Source: Lachnospiraceae bacterium (GTDB lineage Bacteria; Bacillota; Clostridia; Lachnospirales; Lachnospiraceae). Taken from it: DNA of 64,000 bases. Below are positions 7,522 through 16,605 of the stretch, piece by piece (positions within the stretch are counted from its first letter, which is position 1; every line of letters starts with the position of its first letter). The stretch is from the NCBI GenBank assembly GCA_024685315.1, contig JAIKVW010000054.1:1-64000 (forward strand), in the 5' to 3' direction. Below the pieces are notes generated by a model. It did no database searches, was not told where the DNA came from, and worked only from the letters and a program-made list of their open reading frames with translations. The translations under genes and the position numbers were made by a program.

Positions 7522-8811
7522 ATGAACACCCGCGAAATACACATTCTACGCAAAAAGTTCATATTTATTTTCATGGTCTCTGTAATCCTGTCCGTCGGCA
7601 TAATCGGGCTTGCCCTGAACTCCGCGACAAGGATCATAAACGTGACCTCCATCCACCGCACGCTTGACGGGCTTATCAAATATCAGGATGACATTGAATC
7701 CGTAATATCCGGCACCGAAGATCCCTTCTCGAACAACGCCGGCCTTATAAAGGCGTTTTCAGAATTCATGACCAGGTCCCGCCACTTCTGCCTGGTCTCC
7801 AAAAGTCCCGACGGGACTTTTTCTGCTGCGGTCTACTACGGCTACACCGGGGACTCTATAGGTTCCGGCGATGAAAACACTTCCGTATCCTCCCGGTACA
7901 TCGAATATGCCGAAAAGGCCATCGAGAGTGGAAATAAATACGGCCGCTACGGGATGAACTACTATGAATATTCGGGCTCCGGGGACGGAAGCGCGGTCGT
8001 TGCTTTCATCGACTGCACCTCGGAGATCAATTCAGGAAGCCGGCTGCTGACCATCACGCTCATTATCGGCCTGGTCGCGCTCCTCATAAGCTACCTGATC
8101 GTCAGGCGCCTGTCGCTTAGGATCATCCGGCCGGTAATCGAGAACAACCGGCGCCAGAAGGAATTCATAACGAACGCGAGCCATGAGCTCAAGACTCCGC
8201 TGGCGGTCATCCGCGCAAATACCGAGCTCACCGAGATCATGAACGGCCCCTCGGAATGGACCGCCTCGACCCTCAACCAGGTCGACCGTATGAACGGGCT
8301 GATCCAGAACCTGGTCATGATCACCAAGTCCGCCGAGCAGGAGGACAAGAGCGAGCTCTCCGAGATAGACGCCGGAAAAGCGGTGAATGAGTCAGTTACT
8401 CCTTACGAATCCCTCGCTGCGCAGAAGGGCATCACGCTGGAGAGGAACATAGAAGAGAACGTCACCATTACCGCGGATGCCAGCAAGATCAGGCAGCTGA
8501 CCACCCTGCTCGTCGACAACGCGATCAAATACTGCGATGAGAACGGCAGGATAATCGTTGGGCTGAAGGCCACAGGGAAGCGCAAAAAAGGCATCTGCCT
8601 CACGGTGTCCAATTCATACGCCGCCGGAAAGGACGTCGACTACAACCTCTTTTTCGACAGATTTTACCGCGAAGACAGCTCCCACAACATCGACAAAGGC
8701 GGCTACGGCATAGGGCTTTCGATCGCGGACAGCATATGCAGCCGGTACGGCGGCGAGATAAAAGCCTCCTGGGAAGACGGCATGATCACCTTTACCTGCC
8801 TTCTTTACTAA
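7522..8811 (+). CDS. Sensor histidine kinase
   Basis: This 429-residue membrane kinase is the partner of the preceding regulator. Transmembrane helices at about 13-33 and 175-195 flank an extracytoplasmic sensor domain of about 140 residues. The H-box is ASHELKTPLAV with H221. The ATPase domain has the N-box LVDNAIKYC and the G-box KGGYGIGLSIAD. No clear HAMP domain is seen between helix 2 and the H-box. I placed the start at the ATG at 7522, behind CAGGAG, because the upstream in-frame extension only overlaps the regulator gene. Confidence 0.93.
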   Translation: MNTREIHILRKKFIFIFMVSVILSVGIIGLALNSATRIINVTSIHRTLDGLIKYQDDIESVISGTEDPFSNNAGLIKAFSEFMTRSRHFCLVSKSPDGTFSAAVYYGYTGDSIGSGDENTSVSSRYIEYAEKAIESGNKYGRYGMNYYEYSGSGDGSAVVAFIDCTSEINSGSRLLTITLIIGLVALLISYLIVRRLSLRIIRPVIENNRRQKEFITNASHELKTPLAVIRANTELTEIMNGPSEWTASTLNQVDRMNGLIQNLVMITKSAEQEDKSELSEIDAGKAVNESVTPYESLAAQKGITLERNIEENVTITADASKIRQLTTLLVDNAIKYCDENGRIIVGLKATGKRKKGICLTVSNSYAAGKDVDYNLFFDRFYREDSSHNIDKGGYGIGLSIADSICSRYGGEIKASWEDGMITFTCLLY

Positions 8812-8887
8812 GGACCAAACCGCAGTAAGGCAGGCACGGGCGCGCAAGGCCCGGAAATCTTGACAGAGAACGCAGGAAATACGAAAT

Positions 8888-9418
8888 ATGCTTTTTAGTA
8901 ATTACTGGAAAAAGGTCAACAGCTATAAGGAGACCGCAGGCGGCGGCTACAGCTATACCGGGATCCGCTACCACTGGGACGAGGAAGCCGGACCGCAAAG
9001 AAAAAGCGCGTTGAAGCTCTTCTGGATATTATCTGTCGGAGCCCTCGCGCTTAATATCATTGCCGGCTGCATGCCTGCCCCGGGAATGATGAATGCCTGG
9101 TATGTAATTGTGCCCTACGCCATAGGGATAATCTGCGCAGTGCTGACCATATTTTCGGTATATAACCTCGCGAACGAGCACGATCCCGTCCGCGGGAACG
9201 TCTACACCTCTTCCATAAGCCCTCTTGGGGCGCGCGCACGCGCAGGAACGGTATTCAGCATCGCATCCGCCGCAGCCGAGGTCATTTTCATGATCATAGG
9301 CTGGGACAGGAGCGGCATCGTCTGGATCATCCTGTTCATGGCCCTGCAGATCGCTTCCGCCTATCTGCAGATCAGGACCACCCGCCTCTATAAGACGATA
9401 ATCTGGGTGAAATCCTAG
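8888..9418 (+). CDS. Hypothetical four-helix membrane protein
   Basis: I do not recognise this 176-residue protein. About 40 soluble residues, rich in Tyr and Gly, precede four hydrophobic segments (about 43-62, 70-92, 118-137 and 142-161). The tail is short and positively charged. It lies 76 bases behind the histidine kinase gene and could be its membrane partner, but only position supports that. Its stop overlaps the convergent arcA stop by four bases. Confidence 0.7.
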   Translation: MLFSNYWKKVNSYKETAGGGYSYTGIRYHWDEEAGPQRKSALKLFWILSVGALALNIIAGCMPAPGMMNAWYVIVPYAIGIICAVLTIFSVYNLANEHDPVRGNVYTSSISPLGARARAGTVFSIASAAAEVIFMIIGWDRSGIVWIILFMALQIASAYLQIRTTRLYKTIIWVKS

Positions 9419-10638
9419 GAAACTTCCGCTCTGAGTAGCGGCATGCTCATGCACCTCGGGCCTCCGCGCCCTCTTGAGAGTTCGGAGCTCTTTATCTCAA
9501 AAACTTCTATACCGTTGTCCCGGAGGATCGCGTTCGTCACATAATTGCGGTCGTAAGTCACGACCTTGCCCGGGGCTATGCAGAGAGTATTGGAACCGTC
9601 GTTCCACTGCTCTCTTTCTGATGCTATCCGGTTGCTTCCGCCGCACTCGATCATCGATACCCTGTCAACGCCCAGGGTCTCGGCGAGCACTCCTGCAAGC
9701 GGCTTCATGATCTCGCGCACCTCAAGGCCGCCCTCAGCGCCTCTCCTGATCCTGTAGACCCTTATGAGCCCTGCGACTCCGGGATGGATCACAAATTTGT
9801 CCCTGTCGGCCTGAGTCAGCACCGTGTCAAGGTGCATGAAGGACCTCATATTAGGAATATCGAGCGCCAGCACCGTCTCTATCTCGGACTCCTCGCTCGC
9901 AAAAAGGTTCTTTGCGAGCTGCTCAATGGCTTCCGGCGAAGTCCTCTCCGAGATCCCGACCGCAATGGTCGTCTTATTAAGGTTCAGAATGTCTCCGCCC
10001 TCGATCGAGAACGGGCTTTCGTTATTGTAAAATACCGGGATGCCGGCGAAGATCGGATCGTGCTCCAGAATATATTTCCAGAAAATGGTCTCGCGGCGCC
10101 TGACCGGCGAATACATGCTCGAAAGGCTTACCCCGCGGCCGATCCCGGAAAGGGCGTCCCGTGTAAAATAGAGGTTCGGCACAGGATCCAGGGCATACCT
10201 CCTGCCGCTGTTCACCAGGTCCGCGAGGGGATTCGCGCCTGTCAGCGAGAGCGCTTCAAAACTGATCCCGGAGATCAGCCTCAGCACCAGCTCCTTCGGA
10301 TCCTGAATGCCTTTAAGGTAGTCAAAGACCGCCTGCCCGAAGCCTTTCTCAAAGGTCCCCGCAGCCTTCAGCACCTCGCAGATGAAGGGCTCCCGGAGCG
10401 AAGGATCCTCCTTAAGGACGTCCGCCATGAGATCTTCTATGTAAATGACCTGCGCGCCGTTTTCCCGAAGGACCTCGGCAAACGCGTCATGCTCCTCCTT
10501 TGCGATCCGGAGATAAGGTATATCATCAAAAAGGAGCCTCTCAAGCTCCCCGGGAACGAGATTCTCGAGCTCTTCTCCCGGGCGGTGAAGCACCACCTTT
10601 TCAAGTCTGCCGATCTCGCTTGTTATGTTCACTGTCAT
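9415..10638 (-). CDS. arcA: Arginine deiminase
   Basis: This 407-residue enzyme hydrolyses arginine to citrulline and ammonia, the first step of the arginine deiminase pathway for ATP and acid tolerance. Diagnostic features are the N-terminal LEKVVLHRPGEELENL, the FTRDA segment, the catalytic histidine in HLDTVLT and the C-terminal nucleophile in GGPRCMSMPL. No arcB, arcC or arcD lies nearby, so citrulline must be handled by genes elsewhere, or the enzyme serves nitrogen supply. A GGAGGAAG ribosome site precedes the ATG. Confidence 0.94.
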   Translation of the reverse strand: MTVNITSEIGRLEKVVLHRPGEELENLVPGELERLLFDDIPYLRIAKEEHDAFAEVLRENGAQVIYIEDLMADVLKEDPSLREPFICEVLKAAGTFEKGFGQAVFDYLKGIQDPKELVLRLISGISFEALSLTGANPLADLVNSGRRYALDPVPNLYFTRDALSGIGRGVSLSSMYSPVRRRETIFWKYILEHDPIFAGIPVFYNNESPFSIEGGDILNLNKTTIAVGISERTSPEAIEQLAKNLFASEESEIETVLALDIPNMRSFMHLDTVLTQADRDKFVIHPGVAGLIRVYRIRRGAEGGLEVREIMKPLAGVLAETLGVDRVSMIECGGSNRIASEREQWNDGSNTLCIAPGKVVTYDRNYVTNAILRDNGIEVFEIKSSELSRGRGGPRCMSMPLLRAEVS

Positions 10639-10699
10639 GATTTTCTTCCTCCACCGTTTTATAATACCATATAGCGGCCCGGTTTGCCACGGTATAATC

Positions 10700-10875
10700 G
10701 ATCCCGGCGCTTTTCTTTGTTAAAATATTAATTAACCGAATAAGTCTTTCCTTTAACGTGTAAAAGTATTATAATAACAAAACCAGTATGGAAAATCCGC
10801 CGCGTGTACCTTGAAACGGCGGACGGGGCGTTATTTGTGGCACTCCGGCAAAAAAAAGCAAAGGATCAGAGAAAA
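10700..10875 (+). promoter_or_regulatory. Intergenic control region between arcA and pyc
   Basis: This AT-rich stretch separates two divergent genes. A TATAAT at 10770-10775 with a weak TTTCCT 17 bases upstream is the best pyc promoter, about 100 bases from the ATG. I see no conserved riboswitch or attenuator. Confidence 0.45.
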
Positions 10876-13800
10876 ATGTCAAATGAAGGAAAAACAGAGT
10901 TCCGCAAGGTTCTTGCCGCCAACCGCGGTGAGATAGCCATACGTATTTTCAGGGCCTGCCATGACCTTGGGATCAATACCATGGCTATGTACTCGAAGGA
11001 AGACATCGACTCCCTCTTCCGTGTAAACGCGGACGAGGCTTACCTCATCGGAGAGCACGGAAGTCCTCTGGGGGCTTATCTCGGCATTGACGACATTATC
11101 AGGCTCGCGAAGTCGAGGCATGTCGATGCGATTCATCCGGGCTACGGATTTCTGTCAGAAAACGCGGATTTCGCAAAGGCGTGCAAAGAGGCCGGAATCG
11201 AGTTCATCGGCCCCACGGAGGATATCCTCCGCATGATGGGCGACAAGCTCGCCGCTAAGAGGATCGCCCACGAATGCAACGTAAAGACTGTCCCCGGCTC
11301 CAAGAAGCCGCTTAAGGACGCCGACGAGGCGCTTGAACTCGCAAAGAGCTTCGGCTTCCCAATCATTTTCAAGGCTGCTGCCGGCGGCGGCGGACGCGGA
11401 ATGCGCAAATGCGTTTCGGAAGATGAAGTCAGGACCACTTTTGAAATGGTGCAGAGCGAAGCCCTCAACGCTTTCGGCAGCGGCGATATTTTCATCGAGA
11501 AATACGTCGAGCACCCGAAGCACATTGAGGTCCAGATCCTCGGCGACAAGTACGGCAACGTCGTCCACCTGGGCGAACGTGACTGCTCGCTGCAGCGCCG
11601 TTTCCAGAAAGTAGTCGAGTTCTCTCCTGCATTCTCCATTCCGGACGAAGTCAGGCAGGCCCTCTACGAGGATGCGGTCAAGATCTCAAAACATGTAGGC
11701 TACGTTTCCGCAGGAACCGTGGAATTCCTTGTAGATACTTCCTCCTGGGACCACTATTTCATCGAGATGAACCCCAGGATACAGGTCGAGCACACCGTCT
11801 CCGAGATGGTCACCGGTATCGATATAGTGCGCGCGCAGGTGCTTATCGCTGAAGGACATAAACTCTCCGACCCGCTCATCGGCATTAACAGCCAGGAAGA
11901 CGTGCACCTGCACGGCTACGCTCTCCAGTGCCGTGTTACCACAGAGGATCCGGCAAATAATTTCGCCCCGAACACCGGCAGGATCAGTTCCTTCAACTAC
12001 CCCGGCGGTTTCGGTATCCGTGTAGACAGCGGATGCTCCACCAGCGGCGCAGAGATATCGCCTTACTACGATTCCCTGCTCATGAAGATCACCGCTCATG
12101 ACGTAACCTTCCAGGGTGCCTGCAGCAAGGCTCTGCGCGCCCTCTCCGAAGTCCACGTCCGCGGCGTCAAGACCAACATACCTTTCGTTACCAACGTACT
12201 CAGCCACCCTGTATTCCAGAGCGGCGGATGCTGGACGAAATTCATAGACGAGACCCCCGAGCTCTTCGAGATCGAGGAGTCCCGCGACAGGGCTACCAGA
12301 GTCCTTAAGTACATTGCGAATATCCAGGTCGCAAATCCTGACGCAGAGCGCAGCCAGTACGCGATCCCGCGCTTCCCTCCGGTCACCGGCAACAGGAAGG
12401 ACGGCCTCAAGCAGCTGCTTGACAGCCAGGGCCCGAAGGCAGTGGCTGACTGGGTACTCGCCCAGAAGAAGGTCCTCATCACCGACACGACTATGCGTGA
12501 CGCGCACCAGTCGCTGCTCTCCACCCGTATGCGTACGAGGGATATGGTAAAGGGCGCGGAAGGTACCAGCGAGATCCTCGCGGACTGCTTCTCACTTGAA
12601 ATGTGGGGCGGCGCGACTTTCGACACCGCATTCCGCTTCCTCTATGAGAATCCCTGGGAGAGACTGAGGCTTCTCAGGGAGAAGATCCCGAACATCCTCT
12701 TCCAGATGCTCCTCCGCGGCGCGAACGCGGTCGGCTATATGAACTATCCGGATAACGTCATCCGCAAGTTCATCGACCTTTCCGCAGACGCAGGCATCGA
12801 CGTCTTCAGGATATTCGACTCCCTGAACTGGATCCCGGGAATGGAAGTCGCAATGGACGAAGTCCTGAAGAAGGACAAGATCTGCGAAGCCGCTATCTGC
12901 TACACCGGAGAGATACTTGATCCGAAGAACGACAAGTTCACTCTGAATTACTATGTAAATATGGCGAAAGAGCTTGAGAAGCGCGGCGCTCATTTCCTTG
13001 CTATCAAGGATATGGCAGGCCTGCTTAAGCCCTATTCCGCAGCTAAGCTCGTATCTACTCTGAAGCAGGAGATAGGCATCCCGATCCAGCTCCACACTCA
13101 CGATACGACTTCGAACCAGATCGCGACCCTGCTGATGGCGACCGAGGCAGGCGTAGACATCGTGGATACCGCTATTTCCTCAATGTCCCACCTCACCAGC
13201 CAGCCGTCCATGAACGCTTTCGTAGCGGCCCTCCAGGGTCAGGAACGCGACACCGGATTCGACCTCGACCAGCTCCAGTACCTCACTGACTACTACGAGG
13301 ACGTAAGGCTCAGGTACAAGAACTTCGACCACGGCCTTAAGGCTCCGGTCACCGATATATACAAGTACGAGATCCCCGGCGGACAGTACACCAATCTCTA
13401 TCCCCAGGTTGAGTCCATCGGCCTTGCGCACAGATTCCAGGAAGTCAAGGAAATGTACAAAAAGGTCGACCTCATGCTTGGCGGCATAGTCAAGGTCACA
13501 CCGTCCTCCAAGATGGTAGGCGACCTCGCGATCTTCATGGTCCAGAACAACCTTACCCCGGAGAATATCGTTGAGAAGGGCGCAACCTTAAGTTTCCCGG
13601 ATTCGGTAGTCTCCTACTTCAAGGGAATGATGGGACAGCCTTCGTGGGGATTCCCCGAAGACCTCCAGAAGATCGTCCTCAAGGGCGAGAAACCGATCAC
13701 CTGCAGGCCGGGCGAGCTCCTTCCTCCGGCTGATTTCGATGAGGCAAGGCAGGCCCTCGAGAAATACATCTCCGATCCCAGCGAAGAGATGATCATCTCC

Positions 13801-14316
13801 TGGCTGCTCTACCCGAAGGTAGTTGAGAACTACTGCAAGCACCGCAAAGAGTACGGCTACATCATGCGCATGGGAAGCCACGTATTCTTCAACGGCCTTG
13901 CGATGGGCGAGACGAACCAGATCAACATCGAGGACGGCAAGACCCTCGTCATCAAGTACCTCGGTCTCGGCGACAGGAACGACAACGGCACCAGGAACGT
14001 TATATTCACCCTTAACGGCGCAAGGCGTGTCGTAGCAGTGGACGATCCTTTCGCTTCAAGCGACAGCAAGAAGGTCGTCATGGCAGATCCCGACAATCAC
14101 GAAGAGATCGGTGCTCCGATACCCGGAATGGTCTCGAAGATCATTGTCAAGAAGGGCGACAAGGTAAAGGTCAACGACCCTGTTGCCATAGTAGAGGCAA
14201 TGAAGATGGAGACCAGCCTTGTATCCAGCATTAACGGCACCGTAGAAGAGATCCTCGTGAAGGCCGGCGCTACCGTTCAGTCCGGCGAGCTGATCATGAA
14301 GCTGAAGGAAGACTGA
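10876..14316 (+). CDS. pyc: Pyruvate carboxylase
   Basis: This biotin enzyme of 1146 residues makes oxaloacetate from pyruvate, bicarbonate and ATP to refill the TCA branch and feed aspartate and gluconeogenesis. The domains in order are biotin carboxylase (about 10-455, ATP-grasp loop GGGGRGMR), carboxyltransferase (from about 530, with TTMRDAHQSLL, metal site HTHD), the PYC/OADA linker, and the biotinyl domain with the biotinylated lysine in EAMKMET near the C-terminus. I start at the ATG at 10876, giving MSNEGKTEFRKVLAANRGEIA. The upstream open frame is not family-like. Length and domain order match single-chain bacterial Pyc. Confidence 0.97.
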   Translation: MSNEGKTEFRKVLAANRGEIAIRIFRACHDLGINTMAMYSKEDIDSLFRVNADEAYLIGEHGSPLGAYLGIDDIIRLAKSRHVDAIHPGYGFLSENADFAKACKEAGIEFIGPTEDILRMMGDKLAAKRIAHECNVKTVPGSKKPLKDADEALELAKSFGFPIIFKAAAGGGGRGMRKCVSEDEVRTTFEMVQSEALNAFGSGDIFIEKYVEHPKHIEVQILGDKYGNVVHLGERDCSLQRRFQKVVEFSPAFSIPDEVRQALYEDAVKISKHVGYVSAGTVEFLVDTSSWDHYFIEMNPRIQVEHTVSEMVTGIDIVRAQVLIAEGHKLSDPLIGINSQEDVHLHGYALQCRVTTEDPANNFAPNTGRISSFNYPGGFGIRVDSGCSTSGAEISPYYDSLLMKITAHDVTFQGACSKALRALSEVHVRGVKTNIPFVTNVLSHPVFQSGGCWTKFIDETPELFEIEESRDRATRVLKYIANIQVANPDAERSQYAIPRFPPVTGNRKDGLKQLLDSQGPKAVADWVLAQKKVLITDTTMRDAHQSLLSTRMRTRDMVKGAEGTSEILADCFSLEMWGGATFDTAFRFLYENPWERLRLLREKIPNILFQMLLRGANAVGYMNYPDNVIRKFIDLSADAGIDVFRIFDSLNWIPGMEVAMDEVLKKDKICEAAICYTGEILDPKNDKFTLNYYVNMAKELEKRGAHFLAIKDMAGLLKPYSAAKLVSTLKQEIGIPIQLHTHDTTSNQIATLLMATEAGVDIVDTAISSMSHLTSQPSMNAFVAALQGQERDTGFDLDQLQYLTDYYEDVRLRYKNFDHGLKAPVTDIYKYEIPGGQYTNLYPQVESIGLAHRFQEVKEMYKKVDLMLGGIVKVTPSSKMVGDLAIFMVQNNLTPENIVEKGATLSFPDSVVSYFKGMMGQPSWGFPEDLQKIVLKGEKPITCRPGELLPPADFDEARQALEKYISDPSEEMIISWLLYPKVVENYCKHRKEYGYIMRMGSHVFFNGLAMGETNQINIEDGKTLVIKYLGLGDRNDNGTRNVIFTLNGARRVVAVDDPFASSDSKKVVMADPDNHEEIGAPIPGMVSKIIVKKGDKVKVNDPVAIVEAMKMETSLVSSINGTVEEILVKAGATVQSGELIMKLKED

Positions 14317-14333
14317 ATTAATATCTGAAATAA

Positions 14334-14379
14334 CAAAGCAGGTGTTCACCCGGCACTATCCGCGTGGGGACCTGCTTTG
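14334..14379 (+). other. Hairpin after pyc
   Basis: CAAAGCAGGT (14334-14343) pairs exactly with ACCTGCTTTG (14370-14379). No T-tract follows, so it may be an mRNA-stabilising or partial termination hairpin between pyc and gpsA. Confidence 0.4.
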
Positions 14380-14425
14380 AATTACCTGAAAAAAGTTGGG
14401 GCAATGCCCCAGGAGGTCGATAATA

Positions 14426-15442
14426 ATGATAAAAGCCTGTGTCATCGGGGCCGGGAGCTGGGGCGTCGCCCTAAGCACGGTCCTCTCGGATAACGGTCAT
14501 GAAGTCACCGTCTGGTCTGCGCTTGAAGACGAAATAAAGATGCTCTCCGAGAAGAGAGAACATATCTCGAAGCTCCCTGGAGTGAAGCTCTCCGAAGCGA
14601 CAGAATTCACGACCGATCTGGCAGCTGCCGTGGGGGATAAGGATCTCATTATCATGGCGGTCCCCTCGCCCTTCGTCAGGAGCACCGCCAGGCAGATGAA
14701 GCCCCTCGTACCGCAAGGGCAGCTCATCGTCGACGTCGCCAAGGGCATCGAGGAATCCTCTCTTCTGCCGATGACGGAAGTAATCAAAGAGGAGATCCCG
14801 CAGGCGGAAGCTGCCATCCTCTCAGGCCCAAGCCACGCCGAGGAAGTCGGGAGGAGGCTCCCGACGACCATAGTCGTGGGATCGCACAGTAGGGCTGCTG
14901 CCGAATTCATCCAGGACACCTTCATGAACCCCAATTTCCGAGTGTACACAAGCCCCGACGTGCTCGGGATCGGGCTCGGAGGGTCTCTGAAGAACGTGAT
15001 CGCGCTCGCGGCAGGAATGGCCGACGGACTGGGCTGCGGTGACAATACAAAGGCCGCACTGATAACCCGCGGCATAAGGGAACTTGCAGCGATAGGAAAG
15101 GCCGCAGGAGCTGCCTCCGAAACTCTCCTGGGGCTCAGCGGGCTCGGCGACCTCATCGTGACCTGCGCCTCCGTCCACAGCCGCAACCGCAAAGCCGGGC
15201 AGCTGATGGGACAGGGATACACCATGGAGCAGGCTATGGAGGAAGTCCAGATGATAGTCGAGGGAGTCTACTCCGCAAAGGCCGGACTGCAGCTCGGCGA
15301 GAAATACGGGCTCAGCCTTCCGATAATAGAGGCCGTAAACCACATCCTCTTCGAGGGGATGACGGTCCGGGACGGCGTTATGGGCCTTATGCAGAGGGAA
15401 AGGAAATCCGAAGAGACCTCGCTCTCATGGGAAAGCCGATAA
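14426..15442 (+). CDS. gpsA: Glycerol-3-phosphate dehydrogenase (NAD(P)+)
   Basis: This 338-residue cytosolic enzyme reduces dihydroxyacetone phosphate to sn-glycerol-3-phosphate for phospholipid synthesis. It has the Rossmann motif GAGSWGVALS, the SGPSHAEEV substrate loop, the catalytic lysine region GGSLKNVIA and the C-terminal RNRKAGQLMGQG. The ATG at 14426 follows a strong AGGAGG. It follows pyc by 109 bases. In many Firmicutes gpsA instead sits beside der and plsY, so the location here is a local rearrangement. Confidence 0.96.
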   Translation: MIKACVIGAGSWGVALSTVLSDNGHEVTVWSALEDEIKMLSEKREHISKLPGVKLSEATEFTTDLAAAVGDKDLIIMAVPSPFVRSTARQMKPLVPQGQLIVDVAKGIEESSLLPMTEVIKEEIPQAEAAILSGPSHAEEVGRRLPTTIVVGSHSRAAAEFIQDTFMNPNFRVYTSPDVLGIGLGGSLKNVIALAAGMADGLGCGDNTKAALITRGIRELAAIGKAAGAASETLLGLSGLGDLIVTCASVHSRNRKAGQLMGQGYTMEQAMEEVQMIVEGVYSAKAGLQLGEKYGLSLPIIEAVNHILFEGMTVRDGVMGLMQRERKSEETSLSWESR

Positions 15443-15496
15443 AAAAGCTGTGAGGCCTGCAGCGGCCCGCGCCTAAGCGCGGCCGCTGCAGGCCTC
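15441..15496 (-). terminator. Strong terminator between convergent gpsA and hydrolase genes
   Basis: A 16-base GC-rich arm at 15452 pairs with its complement ending at 15496, with one bulge. Read leftward the stem is followed by six T residues (15446-15441), so it mainly terminates the leftward hydrolase gene; gpsA runs into it from the other side. Confidence 0.75.
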
Positions 15497-15515
15497 ATGT
15501 CGTCCTCGTCGAGTT

Positions 15516-16562
15516 CTATGCCCTCATCATTGGAATGAAGTCCTCAATGGCTTTTACGAATTCCTCCCGGTGATCGATCATGCAGCCGTGCCCTCCCGGA
15601 ATCAGAATTTCGCGGAAGTACCCTCCGTTAGCTTTATATTTCTCAAAGAGAGTTCTTGTCTGCAGGATCATTGGCTGAGGAGGGAATACTACCTCTCCCG
15701 GCCAGCCGGGGATGCGTCCTCTTTTTCCCAGATATCCGGGGTCACTCGTACTGGTATCTGATATGACCACGTCAGCGCTTCCCCTTATCCAGAGTATCGG
15801 AGGCTTGGCCTCAATATCGGCAAGCGCGGAGAGATCCAGGTGCCTGGCCGACATGGCGTTATAATTGCCCCTGTCTCCCGCTATAAAACCCGGCCACTTG
15901 TCCGTCAGCGTGTAATCTCCGGGGAACTTATCCCCGCCAAGCTTTGCGGAAAGCATGCCGTCTATGTATGCCGCTCTCTCCCCGGGGTCGGTGCGGAAGG
16001 CAGGCTCAACGTACAGGCGGTCGTATATTCTGCCAAGGAATTCTCTTCCGCCGTTCTCCCCCTTTTCCGCTATCGCCTTGATCATCCGCTTATTGCAGGA
16101 ACCGGCGCCGCCGCCAAGCCCCGGAGGGTCGGCCAGTCTTCCTTCTGCCCCGAAGCAGCCTCCCAGACCGAAAGGCGGGACCGGATTCTGGAGTATAATC
16201 CCCTCAAGCTTATCACTATGATCTATCGCGTACTGCATCGTGATGCCGCCGCCCATTGACCAGCCAAGCATGGAGAAACTGTCCCAGCCAACAGCGCCCA
16301 CGAACGCGTCCACGTCGTCCGAAAAGTCCCGGAGTCCCCGGGCCGCGTCTACCGGAGCAATTTCGGTATCTCCGAAGAGCCTCAGGTCGACCGCTATCAT
16401 GTCAAATTCATCCTTAAGGCGTTCCATGAGCGGCACGTAGAATATAGAAGAGCTTAAATTCCCGTGAACGAGGAGGAGCCTCGGTGTCCCGGGAGTTCCC
16501 ATCTGCCTGAAGGCCATTTCAAGGCGGCCTGTTTTTATCTTTTTAACTTCCGTCCTGATCAT
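15516..16562 (-). CDS. Alpha/beta hydrolase
   Basis: This 348-residue cytosolic hydrolase shows the oxyanion motif LLVHGNLSSS, the nucleophile elbow GWSMGGG, an acidic residue in WIRGSADVVISD and the catalytic histidine in IPGGHGCMIDH. A glycine-rich lid insertion (about 140-165) and a longer lid before the acid residue set it apart from haloperoxidase-like members. The substrate is unknown. It is unrelated in close sequence to the hydrolase at 5031-6020. It ends at a strong terminator shared with gpsA. Confidence 0.85.
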   Translation of the reverse strand: MIRTEVKKIKTGRLEMAFRQMGTPGTPRLLLVHGNLSSSIFYVPLMERLKDEFDMIAVDLRLFGDTEIAPVDAARGLRDFSDDVDAFVGAVGWDSFSMLGWSMGGGITMQYAIDHSDKLEGIILQNPVPPFGLGGCFGAEGRLADPPGLGGGAGSCNKRMIKAIAEKGENGGREFLGRIYDRLYVEPAFRTDPGERAAYIDGMLSAKLGGDKFPGDYTLTDKWPGFIAGDRGNYNAMSARHLDLSALADIEAKPPILWIRGSADVVISDTSTSDPGYLGKRGRIPGWPGEVVFPPQPMILQTRTLFEKYKANGGYFREILIPGGHGCMIDHREEFVKAIEDFIPMMRA

Positions 16563-16605
16563 ATTAACCGCATGCCGCCCTTTAAGGCTGCCATTATGAA
16601 AGCTG

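Noticed and set aside
14334..14379. Terminator after pyc
   Set aside because: The stem is good but no T-tract follows, so it is listed only as a hairpin.
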